DNA of 47,905 nt, from positions 1 to 47,905 of the forward strand of contig CAJLFQ010000009.1 of the NCBI GenBank assembly GCA_905205975.1. Reading direction: 5' to 3'. Numbering within the stretch: the first letter of the stretch is position 1; the number at the start of each line of letters is the position of its first letter. The notes below the pieces were generated by a model. That model was not told the DNA's origin. It saw only the letters and a list, made by a program, of their open reading frames with translations, and did not search any database. The position numbers and the translations under genes are program-made. The stretch is from an uncultured Eubacteriales bacterium. Lineage in GTDB: Bacteria; Bacillota; Clostridia; Oscillospirales; QAMX01. Shown one piece after another: positions 17,001 through 23,891 of this stretch.

Positions 17001-20000
17001 ACCAAAGCGGCTACAAAACCGGCTGGATCGACGGACAGAACACCCAGATCAGCTCCTACAGCGCCCAGTCTCTGGGCCGTCAGGTAGTCGTTGCCACCAG
17101 CGGCGGCGAGGTCCGGGTACAGAGCCGTGAGTACCTTGAAGAGGGCGATCGCATCTGGCTGGGCGGCGACAGCGGAATTTCCCTCATGAGTCTGGACAAC
17201 CCGAATAAGCTCAACGCAATCGAGACCAACTCCTACCCCTTCACCATGCCCATGATCTCGGACGACGGCAGCATCCTCGTTTACCTCTCCGACGCAGACA
17301 GCACGAACGTGGAGGATGTGGAGGTGCGCTATTCCCGGGCGTACGGCGGCTACTTCCCCGACGGCACCGCCATCGACAGCCCCGCCGACTTTGACGGCTA
17401 CGGCGACAGCAACCTGGACCTTGACGGCAATGATGACCACGCCGCCGCCATCTGGCTGCGGCAGAGCGCCCACCTGGATCTCAGCCCCGACACCATTGTC
17501 TCCCAGGAAGATCAGCTTGCCCTCACCCGCGGTCTGGAGGTAGTGGCCTCCATCTGGGACGGCTCTGACTGGGCCACCACCCGCCTGACCGAAAACGCCA
17601 CCCAGGAGCTCACCCCCGTTATCGCCATCAGCGCCGACGGCTCCAGGGCCGTGGCGGCCTGGCGCTCGGTGCAGCAGGGCGACAGCCTGCTGACCTTCAC
17701 TGAAAACCGCATTCTGTTCAAGATCTACAAGGACGGCGAATGGAGCCAGGAGACCTACACGCTCTACAACGGCAGCTCCGGCAGCGTCAGCAGTATGTCC
17801 ATCGAGATGATCGATGGCACTGCCCTCGTCGCCTACACGGTGGAGGATACCGATGACAAGGCGGCAGACACCGAGATCTATTACGCCCTGGTGAACACCG
17901 ATTCCGGCAATGCAGAGGATGCCGTCAAGACCGTCCGGGTCACCACCAACAACTATACCGATGCCGATCCCCATCTCACCACCGCCGGCGACCGCTTCGT
18001 GCTGGGCTGGTATCGGGAGCCGGATGACCAGGGCGATATCGGCCTGCTGACCATCGACACAAACGGCGCACCCCACAACGACCTGCCCGCCTCCCTCAGC
18101 GACATGGTCTCCACCGAGTCCTTCAACGGCAAGTTTGCCTTTGTCAAGGGCGCGAATAGCCTGGATAAGCTGTCCCTGCTGTGGGACGATGCCAATACCG
18201 GCGGTGCGGATAACGATGTGATCCGCGCCATCAAGTTCAGCAACTTCGGCAGTGCGGAGGACCCCAGCTACGGTGCTTCCGCCGCCGTGGAGGTGGCCGC
18301 CCTGCCCGACAACACCTACCTGAATTCCATCGATGCCTATACCGAGAGCGGCACCGATGTCCAGGCGGTGCTCCAGGCCAGCACCTACCTTACGGTAGAC
18401 GAGACGGATCCGAGCACCTATGAGGAGGTCGAGTACACCTACACCATCGATGGCGTGGAGCAGACCTTCACAGCTAAGGTCCCCAAGGAGACTGTGAACC
18501 TCCTCAGCGCTTCTGAGACCTATACCGACGCTGTGGAAGTCGTCTCCACCACGGTGGACTATACCACGCTGGCCACCAACAGCTATGTCCCGGTGAACTT
18601 CACCGTGGCCAACCAGGGCATCCACGCCATCGACAGCATCAACGTGACCCTGGGCGACAACAAGACGCAGACTTTCAGCGGCCTGACCCTGCTGCCCGGC
18701 CGGAGCAAGGCCCTCTCCGTGGTGGTCAAAACCGGCAGCGCCATCAATGATCTGGCCTACACCGTCACCGCCACATTCAGCGACGGCAATACAAAAACGG
18801 TCACCGGCACCGTCTATCTGGATTACCCCGATGTGGGCATCTCCACCCTGACCGTGACCGGCGAGCAGGACGGCCACCGCACCTTCCTGGCCACCCTGTA
18901 TAACCAGTCCGCCGCCGCGCTGAACAAATCCGGCCGCCGGGTGGTGCTTGGTGTGTACACCGACCCCAGCTGCTCCACCCGCATCAACGGCAAGTATTTC
19001 GAGGACGGCACGGAGGATGCAGGCTATGAGGTCACGATCAACGGCTCGGATGACCTGAGCAGGATCGACAGTGCCGGCTTTGCAAAGGAGTTTGACTTTG
19101 GCATCGCCTCCTATATGGAGGACGCTGGTCTGACCGAGATCCCCGACTCCGGCGTGACCCTGTTCGTCAAGGCCCGCGTGGAGCGGCAGCTGCTGGACGG
19201 CACCTGGGTGGAAATGCCCGAGGCTGACACCCAGAACAACCAGAAGAGCATCACCTTCCACAGCCTGCTGGCGCGCAGCGGCAACGCCAGCGTGACCACG
19301 TCGGTGGAACTGACCAACGCCAATGGCACTTCCACAGCCAACGTGCAGCTCCGCAGCCATACGCTCCAGCCCAGCGGCAGCGACGGCTATCTGCTGGCCG
19401 CTCTGCTGGACAACAGCGGCCGGCTGCTGGAGACCCAGAGCATTGGCAATGTATCGCTGCAGTGCGAGGAGATCCGCACCATCCCCGTCACCTTCTCCCA
19501 GAGCGGTTCCCGCGTGGTTCTGCGCTACGGCGAGGCGGAGTCGGGCAGCAGCAGCGCCTCCAATGCCGATGCCGCCAGCATCACCATCGACGGTTTGCCT
19601 CTTACGATCGGTAGTTTCGACGAGAATGACAGCGCCACGGTGGAGAATGTATCCTCCGGTCGGTATCTGCTCACCGTGATTCCCAGGGGTGACGGAGCCA
19701 CCGTCACTGTGAATGGGGAACCGGCGGAAAACGGCATGGCGACGATCTCCGGTGGCTACTACACGCGGACAGTCACTGTGACCATCACAGCGGCAGACGG
19801 TTCAACTACCCGCACCTACACGATCTATTTGAACCCTGAAAACTCCGGTACTGACTATTACACGCTGAATTTTGAGACCAACGGCGGCAGCAAGATTACG
19901 GCACTGCGAAAGAGCTCCGGAACTACCGTTGACCTCACCGCTTACACGCCCACACGCAGCGGGTACATCTTTACCGGCTGGTATGCAGACAAAGCGCTGA

Positions 20001-20602
20001 CAGAAAAGATCACAGAAGTGAAGCTCACCGGCAGCACAACCGTATATGCCGGTTGGCAGGAGGCAGCAGAGTCGCCGTTCACCGATGTCCCGAAAGGCAG
20101 CTACTATGAGGAGGCGGTGAACTGGGCTGTTGAGCAAGGCATCACCGCTGGCACTACCGCCACCACTTTCTCTCCCGATGCCACCTGCACCCGTGCCCAG
20201 GCCGTGACCTTCCTGTGGCGCGCCGCCGGCAGCCCCGCTCCGCAGAGCCACGCGATGCCCTTCACCGATGTGGCCGAGGGCAGCTACTACCACGACGCGG
20301 TGCTGTGGGCCGTGGAGAACGGCATCACCAAGGGCACCAGCGACACTGCGTTCAGCCCCAATGCCACCTGTACCCGTGGGCAGTTTGTCACCTTCCTGTG
20401 GCGCAGCCAGAAGTCTCCCGCCTCCGGCAGCGTGAATCCCTTCACCGACGTGGCGGCTGACGCTTACTACGCCAACGCAGTTCTGTGGGCCGCTGAGAAC
20501 GGTGTTACCTCTGGTACCACCGCCACCACCTTCAGCCCCAACAACACCTGCACCCGCGCCCAGATCGTGACCTTCTTGTTCCGCTGCTTGGGCGGCGAAT
20601 AA
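11018..20602 (+). CDS. Giant secreted SLH-domain surface protein
   Basis: A 3194-residue secreted protein with a signal peptide (KKRILSLLLVACMLVGLLPT, probable cleavage after AFA at residue 25). Residues 30-2000 are mostly beta-rich, Thr/Ser/Asp-rich segments resembling Ig-like repeats (for example SDTTAPTVKNVYIQ near residue 535). About 2080-2430 carries recurring VIAISADGSRAVAAW-like blades suggesting a beta-propeller. A CARDB-like stretch follows near 2530-2620. A cadherin-like sandwich lies near 2850-2940 and a Listeria-Bacteroides repeat near 2946-3013 (ending TVYAGWQ). Three SLH motifs (PFTDVPKGSYYEEAVNWA, PFTDVAEGSYYHDAVLWA, PFTDVAADAYYANAVLWA) occupy 3017-3194. SLH motifs bind pyruvylated wall polymer. 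AAAGGAGG precedes the ATG, which overlaps the tetR stop. An adhesin or matrix-binding role is plausible but unproven. Confidence 0.93.
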   Translation: MKKRILSLLLVACMLVGLLPTTAFAVESDEAAQQFALYMCELGLVDDSGQLIQDNTFTVEDGTKLGSLDALLDWLDACEEEDMDTLITVDATGKTVTADLLLQAISVESQVGLLANTLSLLATDTSTTVVSPHSLHLVQKASADGDIVTFRVGVSASENGEFVAAPHDIQIQSGLFVNRIDSVYDQVAVDRTRSIPVNGYITATLFEGNTYIEYKLDLNKLRKYFNGEDNLTTPWDTYGHVLGENGHWLGYESALFQSRVVSGAPEQSVQSYFKFAPFSGISEVLTNVQGNYKVADTANSAPVVFSFEAGKNYDTTTIGNKSYFSFTPTSFRLTDADGDGSVSYSPYDRVQGAWYLGAGDSDHSIIIEDAYALLKVDNGDNKDYFAYETYVEDDNHEEVVRTPRNFDLYRNDSGDLTKIADGTSLYQYDYYTAPKASMAEDIAVAVSGKWSYDSNDKDMKAIYDALMKEADVTDFTKNTGSLNQRRIGLYFSDLKISIGPDDDSQNLFPILAFETNSLKTPLTFATGGKITISDTTAPTVKNVYIQSRDTDFRPGDVIPILVEFSEPVQGNYILYNGATQVASSSVNIENYYGTVTTNNFITYSNLYVFYYTVQPGDTGIRVSKVSAGQGNNSAMDTFGNYFSNVTFETPYTLGGHIRKASVKDTIASVSATVDQDDPTQMTVTVNLKSNDLTEQLWGNWNQAKEDNDTLPFTLSVILNGDESTKYSNATLSEDGWSVVYTIDLPALAEGTQDYTVELYVEESDTGTNAKYYGAYATCTQRAIVKADESAYTISANQWPSGTDNVVFKQDQTYPIFSAKAGTQEDYTYKGTDQFYWKSSDESVFTVSYQGTVNNLQNAPTVTIAPKKEGTATLTLWSLNGGSVGESQASNPIQITVKDDKRPTLLLPSNANTFFARKDTDLTFSFTSNLGTEYSENDETPITWKLYDLSTNTELESGTLARDETEVTIPGEYLTTISTGDTPGYHVTLTSTASYYGVTRDLSTDAYIVVRSQPAKVTLPWTKAPLLTSDETLDITWTLENWDTTNLSSCGFDFRVEKNGEILEDSHITDVKQATSASYTLVPDKPSGLKDEYVVMVKAKNASDPTWSTASAIVTVYRSGALDLVVGGKKVDEITLKNQVKQTTTSTDPTITNYDGTKFDGLDSAQAIAALRGQLSLMESISINSGDYDWNYVNDMFQWSTTESAQNANITDTAKKLQEIVSINYRQGSYYEPLENFSYLYYIPKALMMLCGLSEGSTTVTAQHASLPSLSSSVTVNVEMLKNKLYLFQFTPAVQTTVSYEDGKGNTHTVVSNSDGSLALYEPNGIASDLRCASAVGDEIYRGTASMLGDTFNVNLKSGEGNGVYDELYPLNAVKLQPAASMELTIFRPDGEPLKNAKVTLRGGVYRNLDQVTDAFQRDTAYCPNAKFSTTNDDTADLNGREDQVFTTDGNGVLRVYMDSTQFKRNASDSEPDQSDLIRFVFELRFANDEYQPELVEFDTRMTQSDVIRSGGNLLTLTAASGAKPVIATQTVDYYTGREINVRRHTGVVGPSADYTTVRLSTRMMLWGMEQVSTQDTGYSFDVRAQETAVKLSGQTHTNARTASYPFSSIPLLENVTLINTDSFGDFKATTRIPMELVLYNGRGAMERTLTLPFGLIDMTAVEKVSESESVIGLMTRLTAAGSSVYPKLDNKVLEVADDLIDALSLLEGVGAKLGLIRTVLMPTEDPTIFSAYVWTGYDTTLMSDLRYDEHGIYVEPAHVVQDLEQVSFAGFTVGDFKAMSDGTYFERLQEDNSALMSQLLGTGKVMQGWMSAEICYNFDEGRWEVLTTGGAMRFGKEIEKAIQKQRFKPILYNYGVVLRGGLVVTLETAIRYAEALGSGQGTKEMAQAINDYLTSIRVNAFIELYGGLGIDKFGIAFTVGAYGDVELNTESLILRRGDESDSSYGDFVQLDGKVGLREKIGVSSMVLKFDLVSITVGNQWRLRNWDDITTSWANNQSGYKTGWIDGQNTQISSYSAQSLGRQVVVATSGGEVRVQSREYLEEGDRIWLGGDSGISLMSLDNPNKLNAIETNSYPFTMPMISDDGSILVYLSDADSTNVEDVEVRYSRAYGGYFPDGTAIDSPADFDGYGDSNLDLDGNDDHAAAIWLRQSAHLDLSPDTIVSQEDQLALTRGLEVVASIWDGSDWATTRLTENATQELTPVIAISADGSRAVAAWRSVQQGDSLLTFTENRILFKIYKDGEWSQETYTLYNGSSGSVSSMSIEMIDGTALVAYTVEDTDDKAADTEIYYALVNTDSGNAEDAVKTVRVTTNNYTDADPHLTTAGDRFVLGWYREPDDQGDIGLLTIDTNGAPHNDLPASLSDMVSTESFNGKFAFVKGANSLDKLSLLWDDANTGGADNDVIRAIKFSNFGSAEDPSYGASAAVEVAALPDNTYLNSIDAYTESGTDVQAVLQASTYLTVDETDPSTYEEVEYTYTIDGVEQTFTAKVPKETVNLLSASETYTDAVEVVSTTVDYTTLATNSYVPVNFTVANQGIHAIDSINVTLGDNKTQTFSGLTLLPGRSKALSVVVKTGSAINDLAYTVTATFSDGNTKTVTGTVYLDYPDVGISTLTVTGEQDGHRTFLATLYNQSAAALNKSGRRVVLGVYTDPSCSTRINGKYFEDGTEDAGYEVTINGSDDLSRIDSAGFAKEFDFGIASYMEDAGLTEIPDSGVTLFVKARVERQLLDGTWVEMPEADTQNNQKSITFHSLLARSGNASVTTSVELTNANGTSTANVQLRSHTLQPSGSDGYLLAALLDNSGRLLETQSIGNVSLQCEEIRTIPVTFSQSGSRVVLRYGEAESGSSSASNADAASITIDGLPLTIGSFDENDSATVENVSSGRYLLTVIPRGDGATVTVNGEPAENGMATISGGYYTRTVTVTITAADGSTTRTYTIYLNPENSGTDYYTLNFETNGGSKITALRKSSGTTVDLTAYTPTRSGYIFTGWYADKALTEKITEVKLTGSTTVYAGWQEAAESPFTDVPKGSYYEEAVNWAVEQGITAGTTATTFSPDATCTRAQAVTFLWRAAGSPAPQSHAMPFTDVAEGSYYHDAVLWAVENGITKGTSDTAFSPNATCTRGQFVTFLWRSQKSPASGSVNPFTDVAADAYYANAVLWAAENGVTSGTTATTFSPNNTCTRAQIVTFLFRCLGGE

Positions 20603-20617
20603 GAGCGCACAAGAGAT

Positions 20618-20650
20618 CCCTTGATGACAAGGGCGCACTTCTATACAGGG
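20618..20650 (-). other. candidate oriT (MobQ/RSF1010-like nic region)
   Basis: On the minus strand AGAAGTGCGCCCTTGTC appears next to the inverted repeat CCCTTG/CAAGGG. MobQ-family relaxases of RSF1010 and pIP501 type nick sequences of the form AAGTGCG/CCCT, so the core matches well. It lies about 650 nt upstream of the MobA/MobL relaxase gene, a usual oriT position. Confidence 0.55.
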
Positions 20651-20746
20651 GCAAGCCCTGTATGTGCGTCCATCTCCAGCCTAAGAGCCGCCGCGATGCG
20701 GCGGTTGGCCTCCGAAACACCTCGCCGCGGCTCGGCGTGCGGAGCG

Positions 20747-20780
20747 AACAGACCGGACACTCGAATGTCCGGTCTGTTTT
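20747..20780 (+). terminator. intrinsic terminator downstream of SLH gene
   Basis: AACAGACCGGACA / TGTCCGGTCTGTT, 13-bp stem, loop CTCGAA, ending in TTTT. Likely the end of the tetR-SLH transcript. Confidence 0.85.
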
Positions 20781-20917
20781 GCGTCACTGCGTTCCGAACA
20801 AGGGAGTGCCTCCCTTGCGCTGCTTACGCAGCTATCCCAGCGCACTTTGTAGCGGGAACAATCTGCTTTCAGCAGACAGTCCCCGCCGCAAAGTCTGAAA
20901 ACCCTATACCGCCAGCC

Positions 20918-20951
20918 AGACCGTCTACTGAAAATGTAGGCGGTCTTTTTT
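20918..20951 (+). terminator. intrinsic terminator before DUF3847
   Basis: AGACCGTCTAC / GTAGGCGGTCT (11 bp with one T-G pair), loop TGAAAAT, then six T. It lies 36 nt upstream of the DUF3847 start and may attenuate transcription entering the mobilization genes. Confidence 0.8.
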
Positions 20952-20986
20952 ATCCCATCTATCCCATCAAAAGGAGGTCATGTGCT

Positions 20987-21301
20987 ATGCCAAAACAGAA
21001 AACCATCCCGGAACTGAAAGCCGAGATCGCCGCCAATGAGCGTCAGCTTGCCCAACTCCGGCACAAACAGCAGCAGCTTGAAAACCGCATCACCTACTAC
21101 GAAAAAGGTGACCGTCGGAAACGGGCGCACCACCTTATCACCCGTGGAGCCGCCATCGAAAGCGTCGCCCCGTTGGCAAAGGTTTTGAGCGAAACCGAGT
21201 TCTATGCCTTTGCAGAAAAAGCCTTTTCCTTGCCGGAGGTCAAGGGTCTGCTCATGGAGGCCGTCAACGAACACAACAAAAATGAGTTTGGGGGTAATTG
21301 A
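20987..21301 (+). CDS. DUF3847 family mobilization accessory protein
   Basis: A 104-residue protein. ELKAEIAANERQLAQLRHKQ followed by QQLENRITYYEKGDRRKRAH is a coiled coil and basic patch typical of DUF3847. A helical C-terminal half follows, ending EVKGLLMEAVNEHNKNEFGG. Genes of this family usually sit directly before MobA/MobL relaxases in Clostridia elements and may help at the nick site. AAAAGGAGGTCATGTGCT precedes the ATG. Its stop codon overlaps the relaxase start (TTGA), so the two are translationally coupled. Confidence 0.88.
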   Translation: MPKQKTIPELKAEIAANERQLAQLRHKQQQLENRITYYEKGDRRKRAHHLITRGAAIESVAPLAKVLSETEFYAFAEKAFSLPEVKGLLMEAVNEHNKNEFGGN

Positions 21302-21915
21302 CTATCGCACTGTATCATTTTCATGTAACCCAAATCAAGCGCAGTACCGGACAATCTGCCGTGGCTGCTGCCGCCTACCGCGCCGGGGAAAAGCTGCACA
21401 GCGCGTATTATGGTGAGGACAGCGACTACACCCGCAAGGGCGGCGTCATCTGTTCAGGAATTCTTTTGCCGCCCCATGTCCCATCCTCTTTCTCTGATCG
21501 GGAAACGCTCTGGAATGAAGTAGAGAAAGCGGAACGGGGAAAGAAAGCCCAGCTTGCATACAGCTTTGATATTGCCTTGCAGAACGAGTTTTCCATAGAG
21601 GAGAACATCGACCTTGCAAGGCAATTCTTATTGGACAATTTCGTGAGCCGGGGTATGGTGGTGGATTTCGCCATTCACTCACCGGATAAGGAGGACGGCG
21701 GCATCCGGAACCCACATTTTCATGTCATGTGTCCCATCCGTCCTATCGAGCCGGACGGAAAATGGGGCAACAAGCAGCGACGGGAATATGTGCTTGACGA
21801 GCATGAGGCACATTTCCGCACGGTGATGGAAGAACAACTCCGGCTGGAAAGCAGTGAGCAGATCCGCATCCGCAGGAAACGGCTGGAACGGAACGAAACC
21901 GCACCGCTGAGCTGA
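21298..21915 (+). pseudogene. MobA/MobL-type relaxase, truncated
   Basis: A 205-residue N-terminal relaxase domain. The catalytic-tyrosine segment LYHFHVTQIKRSTGQSAVAA is followed by AAYRAGEKLHS, and the metal-binding histidine motif NPHFHVMCPIRP lies near residue 141. Full MobQ relaxases exceed about 500 residues. Here the frame ends after RRKRLERNETAPLS, and that last stretch resembles the coiled coil of a large serine recombinase rather than relaxase, so the gene seems fused to recombinase sequence by an internal deletion. The start is a TTG overlapping the DUF3847 stop. The nuclease domain may still fold, but mobilization is doubtful. Confidence 0.82.
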
Positions 21916-21926
21916 AACGGCTGTTT

Positions 21927-21934
21927 ATCCGGAT
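21927..21934. repeat. left 8-bp target duplication of the IS
   Basis: ATCCGGAT, repeated at 22941-22948. Removing the IS and one copy restores the recombinase reading LFIRIYEDN. Confidence 0.85.
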
Positions 21935-22940
21935 TATGATTATCGGTTTGAGTAAGCAAGCCACAAAATAGAGTATCAACCAGCGATAGCGAAGAGGAGG
22001 CGGTCAAAGATTGCGCCGCCGAAGGATCTGCGGTTGAAGCGATAACAGAATTCGCTGAGATACATTTGTAGGTGCTTCGTGCTGGTGCCGTGGTAGGTCC
22101 CATTGATAAAGGCTTTTGCATTGCCTGTAATCCGGTGGAGCCATCTCAGATGTTCGCTATTGGGGTCAAAATCCTGCGCCTCATGGGTGTAATCTTTCGC
22201 CAGCGGCTTGCGGTAGCTTTTAAAGCTGTCCGTTTGCACAACTGATCCGGGAGCAATGCACTCTGTAGCGAATTTTGCGACAGACGGGATTTGAACATTG
22301 TCTGTGACATGCATCTTCAAATACGTCGGGCGTCCATCTTCATCTTTTGAAACTGCAATGAAAACGCCCTGATTTCCCGCCCCACGACCGCGAACACCCT
22401 TGATTTTCGCACCAAAGTAGGCATCGTCGAATTCAACGATCTGACCAACCGTATAATGCGCATCCCGCGTCTCCATTGCAGTCCGAATGCGACGCAGCAC
22501 ATTCCATGCTGTTTCATAGCAGACTTCAATTTTCTCTGCAAGAGCCAGTGCAGAAATGCCGCGCTTGTCACAGGCGACCAAATACATTGCCCAGAACCAC
22601 TTTTTCAGGGGCAAATGACTGCGGTGCATGACGGTGTTTGCCGTCAAAGATGTTTGATGATGGCATTTGGCGCACTGGTAGCGGCGGTAGCCTTTGATGG
22701 GATAGCAATGCCGATGGCCGCACACAGGGCACTCGAAGCCATTAGGCCACTTGATCTGGTATAGATATTCAGCACAGGCTTTTTCGTCAGGAAATCGCTT
22801 GATGAACTGGTTGAAGCTCAGAGTTTTCTTTTTGGACATTGCTGGCACCACCTTTTGATGCCATTATACAGGTTCCTGTGTCCTTTAAATTGTACTCTGA
22901 TCAATATCTTGTACCTTGCTTAGTAAAACCGATAGTCATA
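21935..22940. mobile_element. IS1595-family insertion sequence
   Basis: A 1006-bp element with imperfect terminal inverted repeats of about 30 bp: TATGATTATCGGTTT...TAAGCAAG on the left and its counterpart TATGACTATCGGTTT...TAAGCAAG read inward from the right. The 8-bp target duplication ATCCGGAT fits the IS1595 family. It carries one transposase on the minus strand and interrupts the recombinase remnant. Confidence 0.9.
21976..22839 (-). CDS. IS1595-family transposase
   Basis: A 287-residue transposase with an N-terminal zinc ribbon (CPVCGHRHC, then CAKCHHQTS) near residues 37-65 and the ISXO2-like catalytic domain. Acidic residues stand in VEFDDAYFG and VVQTDSFKSY, followed by WLHRITGNAKAFINGTYHG, which carries the third catalytic position. 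The frame opens at a GTG four codons upstream, but the ATG (MSKKKTL) is preferred because AAAGGTGG lies about 8 nt before it. The gene looks intact, so the IS may still be active. Confidence 0.92.
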   Translation of the reverse strand: MSKKKTLSFNQFIKRFPDEKACAEYLYQIKWPNGFECPVCGHRHCYPIKGYRRYQCAKCHHQTSLTANTVMHRSHLPLKKWFWAMYLVACDKRGISALALAEKIEVCYETAWNVLRRIRTAMETRDAHYTVGQIVEFDDAYFGAKIKGVRGRGAGNQGVFIAVSKDEDGRPTYLKMHVTDNVQIPSVAKFATECIAPGSVVQTDSFKSYRKPLAKDYTHEAQDFDPNSEHLRWLHRITGNAKAFINGTYHGTSTKHLQMYLSEFCYRFNRRSFGGAIFDRLLFAIAG

Positions 22941-23294
22941 ATCCGGATTTACGAGGACAACGCCAGCGGGCGGCTGAGCGATGACCGCTTCGATATGCTG
23001 AGCCTGACCTACGAAACAGAGCAGAAGCAGTTGGAGGCCGAGTGCATCACCTTGCGGCAGGAAATTGAAGTGCAGGAACGACAGAACGAAAACATTGAGA
23101 AGTTCATTCAGACGGCGCACAAGTATGTGGGCATCGACGAGCTGGACGGCTATGCTCTACGGGAGCTGGTGTCCGCCATCTATGTGGGCGCACCGGACAA
23201 ATCCAGTGGAAAACGGGTGCAGCACATCCACATCAAGTACGACGGGCTGGGCTTCATCCCGCTGAATGAACTGATGAAAGAGGAAACGGCGTGA
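22941..23294 (+). pseudogene. Large serine recombinase, C-terminal remnant (DUF4368)
   Basis: A 117-residue remnant beginning IRIYEDNASGRLSDDRF, then a Glu/Gln-rich coiled coil, then GYALRELVSAIYVGAPDKSS, VQHIHIKYDGLGFIPLNEL and the stop. This is the end of a TnpX/Tn4451-like resolvase-type integrase with DUF4368. Left of the IS, the bases before 21927 read ELKRLF and join LFIRIYEDN once the IS is removed. A one-base shift near 21898 breaks the frame there. The N-terminal catalytic serine domain is absent, so the enzyme cannot excise the element. Confidence 0.85.
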
Positions 23295-23349
23295 CCGAAG
23301 TCACGCCGCAACCCTTGAAAACTCAAGGTTTTCACAATTGTTTGATTTT

Positions 23350-23376
23350 ACTGTTTTACGACCACCCGGCTAAAGT
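23350..23376. repeat. right terminal inverted repeat and attR junction
   Basis: ACTGTTTTACGACCACCCGG then CT and the shared core AAAG (23372-23375), next to host T. It mirrors the left end at 8689-8709. The two element ends joined would form a palindromic attP centred on AAAG. Confidence 0.75.
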
Positions 23377-23390
23377 GGCGGATGCCTTTT
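23377..23390. terminator. right arm of the split bidirectional terminator
   Basis: GGCGGATGCC followed by TTTT, complementary to the arm at 8673-8682. Alone it cannot form the original stem. Confidence 0.8.
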
Positions 23391-23450
23391 GTGTTTTCCG
23401 TTTTTTCTGCCGGCTGTTCTGCGTTGGTCTGCATATTCGCCGCAGAACAT

Positions 23451-23497
23451 AAAAGAAAAAAGGTATTGTCCCAATGCCGGAAGCTTGGGACAATACC
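23451..23497 (-). terminator. intrinsic terminator of the ribosomal superoperon
   Basis: On the minus strand GGTATTGTCCCAA / TTGGGACAATACC, 13-bp stem with a 10-nt loop, followed by TTTTTTCTTTT. It starts about 23 nt after the rplQ stop. Confidence 0.93.
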
Positions 23498-23519
23498 CTT
23501 TCGGATGCAAATCTGAGCC

Positions 23520-23861
23520 TTAGATGAGCTCGATGATCGCCATTTCCGCTGCGTCGCCGCGGCGCATACCCGTACGGACGATGCGGGTGTAACCGCCGTT
23601 CCGTTCCGCGTATTTCGGGGCGATTTCGTTGATCAGCTTGTAAACGACTGCTTCCTTCGTGATGAACGAGAGAAGCTGACGCTTGTTGGCCAACGTCGGG
23701 TTTTTCGCGAGCGTAATCATTTTTTCCGTGATCGGGCGGACTTCTTTCGCCCTCGTCACAGTGGTCTCGATTTTTCCGCTTTCAAGCAGATACGTCACCA
23801 TTGCGCGAAGCATCGCTTTACGGTGATCGGTCGGTCTGCCAAGCTTACGGGTCCCGGGCAT
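23520..23861 (-). CDS. rplQ: 50S ribosomal protein L17
   Basis: A 113-residue large-subunit protein near the polypeptide exit tunnel. The N-terminal RKLGRPTDHRKAMLRAM and the C-terminal NGGYTRIVRTGMRRGDAAEM are diagnostic, and the length is normal. It is the last gene of the superoperon, 30 nt after rpoA, with AAGGAGGAAATAACGCT before its ATG and a strong terminator behind. Confidence 0.99.
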   Translation of the reverse strand: MPGTRKLGRPTDHRKAMLRAMVTYLLESGKIETTVTRAKEVRPITEKMITLAKNPTLANKRQLLSFITKEAVVYKLINEIAPKYAERNGGYTRIVRTGMRRGDAAEMAIIELI

Positions 23862-23891
23862 AGCGTTATTTCCTCCTTATTCGGTTCTCAA

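Larger units (their letters stand above)
20603..20986. other. non-coding transfer-origin region with hairpins
   Basis: About 380 nt between the SLH gene and DUF3847. It holds the oriT candidate (20618-20640), hairpins ATACAGGG/CCCTGTAT (20643-20663) and CCGCCGC/GCGGCGG (about 20688-20704), GCTGC/GCAGC, and two intrinsic terminators. No coding frame is convincing. Confidence 0.6.
8686..23375. mobile_element. Decayed integrative mobilizable element with SLH-protein cargo
   Basis: A 14.7-kb insertion bounded by AAAG direct repeats and imperfect inverted termini (CGTAAAACAGT on the left, ACTGTTTTACG on the right). It separates the two arms of a host terminator. Contents: hypothetical element genes, a TetR regulator, a giant SLH surface protein, a candidate oriT, DUF3847 and MobA/MobL relaxase genes, and a large-serine-recombinase remnant next to the right end, the usual place for the integrase of Tn4451-like elements. 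The relaxase is cut short and the recombinase lacks its catalytic N-terminus, so the element should be unable to move on its own. Confidence 0.82.

Noticed and set aside
10922..19360. Three minus-strand open frames of 841-887 codons opposite the SLH gene
   Set aside because: They are antisense to a gene with a clear signal peptide and SLH domains, show Val/Gly/His-rich composition expected from the reverse of GC-rich codons, and have no ribosome binding site or recognisable domain.
20643..20704. CRISPR-like or repeat array among the hairpins after the SLH gene
   Set aside because: The hairpins differ in sequence and spacing; no repeated unit with spacers exists here or elsewhere in the window.
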